This document shows positions 61,466 through 64,000 of a stretch of DNA of 64,000 nucleotides, in pieces. This DNA comes from CAYTSA01 sp964440345 (GTDB lineage Bacteria > Desulfobacterota > Desulfovibrionia > Desulfovibrionales > Desulfovibrionaceae). The position numbers were made by a program, and so were the translations under genes. The notes under the pieces are model-generated. The model was not told the DNA's origin. It worked only from the letters and a program-made list of their open reading frames with translations, and searched no databases. The stretch covers positions 1-64,000 of the forward strand of contig CAYTSA010000001.1 of NCBI GenBank assembly GCA_964440345.1, read 5' to 3'. Within the stretch, counting starts at the first letter, position 1. Every line of letters begins with the position of its first letter.

Positions 61466-61842
61466 GAAGTCCCCCCTTGGTCAGTGCTACAAGACTCCGG
61501 GAGCTTTTGAAGCAGCTCCACAACAAAGTGCATACAAAATATTTACTGCGTTGGGAAGAAGCAGAAAGAGAAACGCAGTAAACTCCATAATCCCCGATCC
61601 ACCGCCTGAAAATCAATACGCTTGTTTCCTTTGGAAAACCAAACAAAAAGATTACGCATACAAGCATACAAACACCGCCAAAGAGCAGCCACACCATGTC
61701 CCGAGGCTTCTGATTTTCTCACATACAAAATAAATGTATCGCCGGGTCAGGGACTCCAGCATCAAGCGCAATGGAACATCAAGGCAGGCGGCAGATACTG
61801 GCGCTGCTGTCTGCTTGACGCTACAGCCTGGAGCACGTATAG

Positions 61843-61866
61843 GCATATCAAGATATCTTGATATGC
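61843..61866. promoter_or_regulatory. SahR operator, 24-base perfect palindrome
   Basis: The half-site GCATATCAAGAT is followed directly by its exact complement, 10 bases before the sahR ATG. It agrees with the ATCAAGATATCTTGAT-type SahR motif that I recall for methionine-cycle genes. The remaining part of 61466-61842 shows no gene. Confidence 0.8.
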
Positions 61867-61876
61867 AGAAATAATC

Positions 61877-62803
61877 ATGAGCACAGCCCCACTGAACATA
61901 CTCAAAGCACTGGCCGAAGAAACCAGGCTTCGCCTGGCCGTAGTGCTTACAGAGCACGAACTCAACGTGGCCGAGCTGACCGCCATCTGCCAGATGGGCC
62001 AGTCCCGTGTTTCCCGGCATCTGAAGATTCTGGCGGACGCCGGGCTGGCGGTGCACCGCCGCGACGGACAGTGGCATTTTTACGCCGCCGCCCGCGAAGG
62101 CGAAGCAGCCCAGGTGCTGCAATGCTTGCGGCCAATGCTGCAGGGAGAGGAGCAGCACCGCCAGGATTTGGAGCGGGCGGCTCAGGTCATTGAAGACCGC
62201 GCCAGGGCCAGAGAGCGATTTTTCGACTCCTTGGCCCAGGGCTGGAGCACGCTGCGGGCCGAAGCTTTGGCGGGCCTGGACCTGGAGGCCGAGGTGCTTG
62301 CCCGCATGCAGCCGTGCGCCACCGCCCTGGATATGGGCTGCGGCAGCGGCGAGATGTTGCCAGCGCTGGCGTCCAGGGCGGATGTCGTCATCGGCGTGGA
62401 CAGCGCGCCGCGCATGCTGGAGGAGTGCCGCCGCCGGCATGGAGGTTTGGGCGCCAAATTATCGTTGCGCCTGGGAGAGCTGGAGCATTTGCCGCTGAAA
62501 GAGAATGAAGCGCAATTTGTGCTGGCCGCCCTGGTGCTGCATCATCTTTTTGATCCGGCCCTTGGAGTTGCTGAGGCCTTTCGCGTGGCGGCGCCTGGAG
62601 CACGGTTCGTTATCGTGGAGTTTTGCAGGCATAGCCGGGAAGACATGCGCCAGAGATTCGGCGACCGATGGCTGGGATTCGGCAAAGAGGAACTGGACGC
62701 ATGGCTGCGCGGGGCAGGCTTTACTGTGGCTGGCCGGGACGTGTTTACTGCCCAGAACGGCCTGGACCTGCAACTGGTAGCGGCAGATAAACCAACGCTT
62801 TGA
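61877..62803 (+). CDS. sahR: SahR: ArsR-family regulator fused to a SAM-methyltransferase fold
   Basis: 308 residues. N-terminal ArsR winged helix (about 5-85: ILKALAEETRLRLAVVL, NVAELTAICQMGQSRVSRHLKIL) and a C-terminal class I methyltransferase-like domain (from about 140: ATALDMGCGSGEMLPAL, LGELEHLPLKENEAQFV). In SahR the second domain senses S-adenosylhomocysteine, relieving repression of ahcY and other methionine-cycle genes. The palindrome at its start codon implies autoregulation of sahR-ahcY. Weak ribosome site. Confidence 0.9.
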   Translation: MSTAPLNILKALAEETRLRLAVVLTEHELNVAELTAICQMGQSRVSRHLKILADAGLAVHRRDGQWHFYAAAREGEAAQVLQCLRPMLQGEEQHRQDLERAAQVIEDRARARERFFDSLAQGWSTLRAEALAGLDLEAEVLARMQPCATALDMGCGSGEMLPALASRADVVIGVDSAPRMLEECRRRHGGLGAKLSLRLGELEHLPLKENEAQFVLAALVLHHLFDPALGVAEAFRVAAPGARFVIVEFCRHSREDMRQRFGDRWLGFGKEELDAWLRGAGFTVAGRDVFTAQNGLDLQLVAADKPTL

Positions 62804-62829
62804 AATAGCAATAACATTACGGAGGAATC

Positions 62830-64000
62830 ATGGCTGACCAGACCGCACAACCGCTGGACCTTTCCCTGGATTACAAAGTCGCTGACATCTCTCTGGCCGA
62901 CTGGGGCCGCAAGGAGATGCAGCTTTCTGAAAATGAAATGCCTGGCCTGATGGAGTTGCGCAAGAAATACGGCGCAGAAAAACCCCTCAAAGGACTGAAA
63001 ATCACCGGCAGTCTGCACATGACCATCCAGACCGCCATGCTTATCGAAACGCTGCACGAGCTGGGGGCGGACCTGCGCTGGGCTTCTTGCAACATTTTTT
63101 CCACCCAGGACCACGCCGCGGCCGGCATTGCCCAGGCCGGCACGGCAAAGGTGTTTGCCTGGAAGGGCGAAACCCTGGAAGAATACTGGTGGTGTACGGA
63201 AATGGCCCTGACCTGGCCGGACGGTTCTGGTCCGGACCTGATCGTGGACGACGGCGGCGACGCCACCATGATGGTGCACAAGGGCGTGAATGTGGAAAAT
63301 GAGCCCGCTCTGGCCGAGAAGCAGTATGATGTAAAGGAATTTCGCATTTTTATGGCGCGCCTGGGCCTGAGCGTGAAGGAAAGCACGGACCGCTGGCATA
63401 AAGTTGCGGAGAAGATTCGCGGCGTTTCCGAGGAAACCACCACTGGCGTGCACCGGCTGTACCAGATGCAGAAGAGCGGCGAGCTGCTCTTCCCAGCCAT
63501 CAATGTGAACGACTCTGTGACTAAGTCCAAGTTTGACAACTTATACGGCTGCCGCGAGTCCCTGGCCGACGGCATTAAGCGGGCCACGGACGTGATGTTC
63601 TCCGGCAAGACCACGGTGGTGCTGGGCTATGGCGACGTTGGCAAGGGCTGCGCCCAGTCCATGAGAGGCCTTGGCGCCCGCGTGGTGGTCACCGAAGCCG
63701 ACCCCATCTGCGCACTGCAGGCGGCCATGGAAGGCTACGAAGTGCGCACCATGGAGGAGGTCCTGGAGCAGGGCGACATCTTTATTACCGCCACTGGCAA
63801 CTACCATGTTATAACCGGCAAGGACATGGAGAGGATGAAGGACGAAGCCATAGTCTGCAATATCGGACACTTTGATAATGAAATCGAAATTACCTATCTG
63901 GAGGCCAACTGCTCTTGTCAGAACATCAAGCCCCAGGTGGACAAGTGGACCCTGAAGTCCGGCCGGTCCATTATCGTGTTGGCGGAAGGCCGGCTGGTGA
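62830..64000 (+). CDS. ahcY: Adenosylhomocysteinase, 3' end outside window
   Basis: 390 codons are visible with no stop. Splits S-adenosylhomocysteine into adenosine and homocysteine, using bound NAD+. Family features: LKGLKITGSLHMTIQTAMLIETL, SCNIFSTQDHAAAG, YWWCTEMAL, GVSEETTTGVHRLYQM, NVNDSVTKSKFDN, and the NAD loop VLGYGDVGKG, then CNIGHFDNEI. GGAGG lies just before ATG 62830. Located 26 bases after sahR and controlled by it. Confidence 0.97.
   Translation, partial: MADQTAQPLDLSLDYKVADISLADWGRKEMQLSENEMPGLMELRKKYGAEKPLKGLKITGSLHMTIQTAMLIETLHELGADLRWASCNIFSTQDHAAAGIAQAGTAKVFAWKGETLEEYWWCTEMALTWPDGSGPDLIVDDGGDATMMVHKGVNVENEPALAEKQYDVKEFRIFMARLGLSVKESTDRWHKVAEKIRGVSEETTTGVHRLYQMQKSGELLFPAINVNDSVTKSKFDNLYGCRESLADGIKRATDVMFSGKTTVVLGYGDVGKGCAQSMRGLGARVVVTEADPICALQAAMEGYEVRTMEEVLEQGDIFITATGNYHVITGKDMERMKDEAIVCNIGHFDNEIEITYLEANCSCQNIKPQVDKWTLKSGRSIIVLAEGRLV

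Overview
The window looks like chromosomal DNA of an anaerobic, probably sulfate-reducing deltaproteobacterium of the Desulfovibrionales type. No rRNA gene is present to prove this. The points in favour are the DUF39 homocysteine-synthesis gene, the separate atpZ-atpI-atpB-atpE cluster, Rex, the SahR-ahcY pair with its palindromic operator, a sigma-54 two-component system beside a TauE/SafE-USP operon, and a Csd4/Csd6-like cell-curvature set. Genes are dense, with many 1-8 base overlaps. I saw no rRNA, tRNA, CRISPR array, insertion sequence or phage gene. A run of exactly 100 N inside znuA shows that this is a draft scaffold joined across a tandem repeat.

Layout. 1-4.2 kb: end of a PAS histidine kinase, a solute-binding protein, GDP-fucose synthase and a divergent glycosyltransferase. 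4.2-8.8 kb: minus-strand operon of a Csd6-like YkuD protein, a bitopic coiled-coil protein, a Csd4-like M99 carboxypeptidase and a TIM-barrel protein. 8.9-14.3 kb: purB-pyrE, an FmdB zinc ribbon, a 37-residue basic protein, DUF39 homocysteine synthesis coupled to a LarE-like sulfur transferase, and DUF445. 14.4-18.8 kb: two small proteins, then a FadR-type regulator with its operator, a choline-dehydrogenase-like flavoenzyme and a choline/betaine-binding protein. 18.9-23.9 kb: RND efflux pair and a PIN toxin whose AbrB antitoxin is frameshifted. 23.9-31.3 kb: ClC channel, USP protein, and a large multi-PAS kinase with its receiver-PAS partner. 31.3-36.6 kb: zur-znuB-znuC-znuA and a divergent His-rich permease/DUF1980 pair. 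36.6-42.2 kb: diguanylate cyclase, hisI-hisG, rlmN and a degenerate nucleotidyltransferase-HD protein. 42.2-49.3 kb: pyrB-pyrC, a metal-dependent deaminase and SAM hydrolase, rex, and the F0 genes. 49.6-61.5 kb: a Lon-like protease, a five-gene USP/TauE stress operon behind a candidate sigma-54 promoter, a Lon protease carrying an inserted response-regulator receiver, and an HD-kinase-NtrC operon. 61.8-64 kb: sahR and ahcY (cut by the window edge).

The two most unusual items are the Lon protease with a complete receiver domain between its N-terminal region and its AAA+ module, next to a sigma-54 two-component system, and the Csd4/Csd6-like peptidoglycan-trimming cassette, which would fit a curved cell. 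Short tandem repeats recur at places where length changes could matter: 15 bp between fcl and a glycosyltransferase, 14 bp x4 before the fadR-type promoter, 54 bp in znuA, and small indels in the antitoxin gene.
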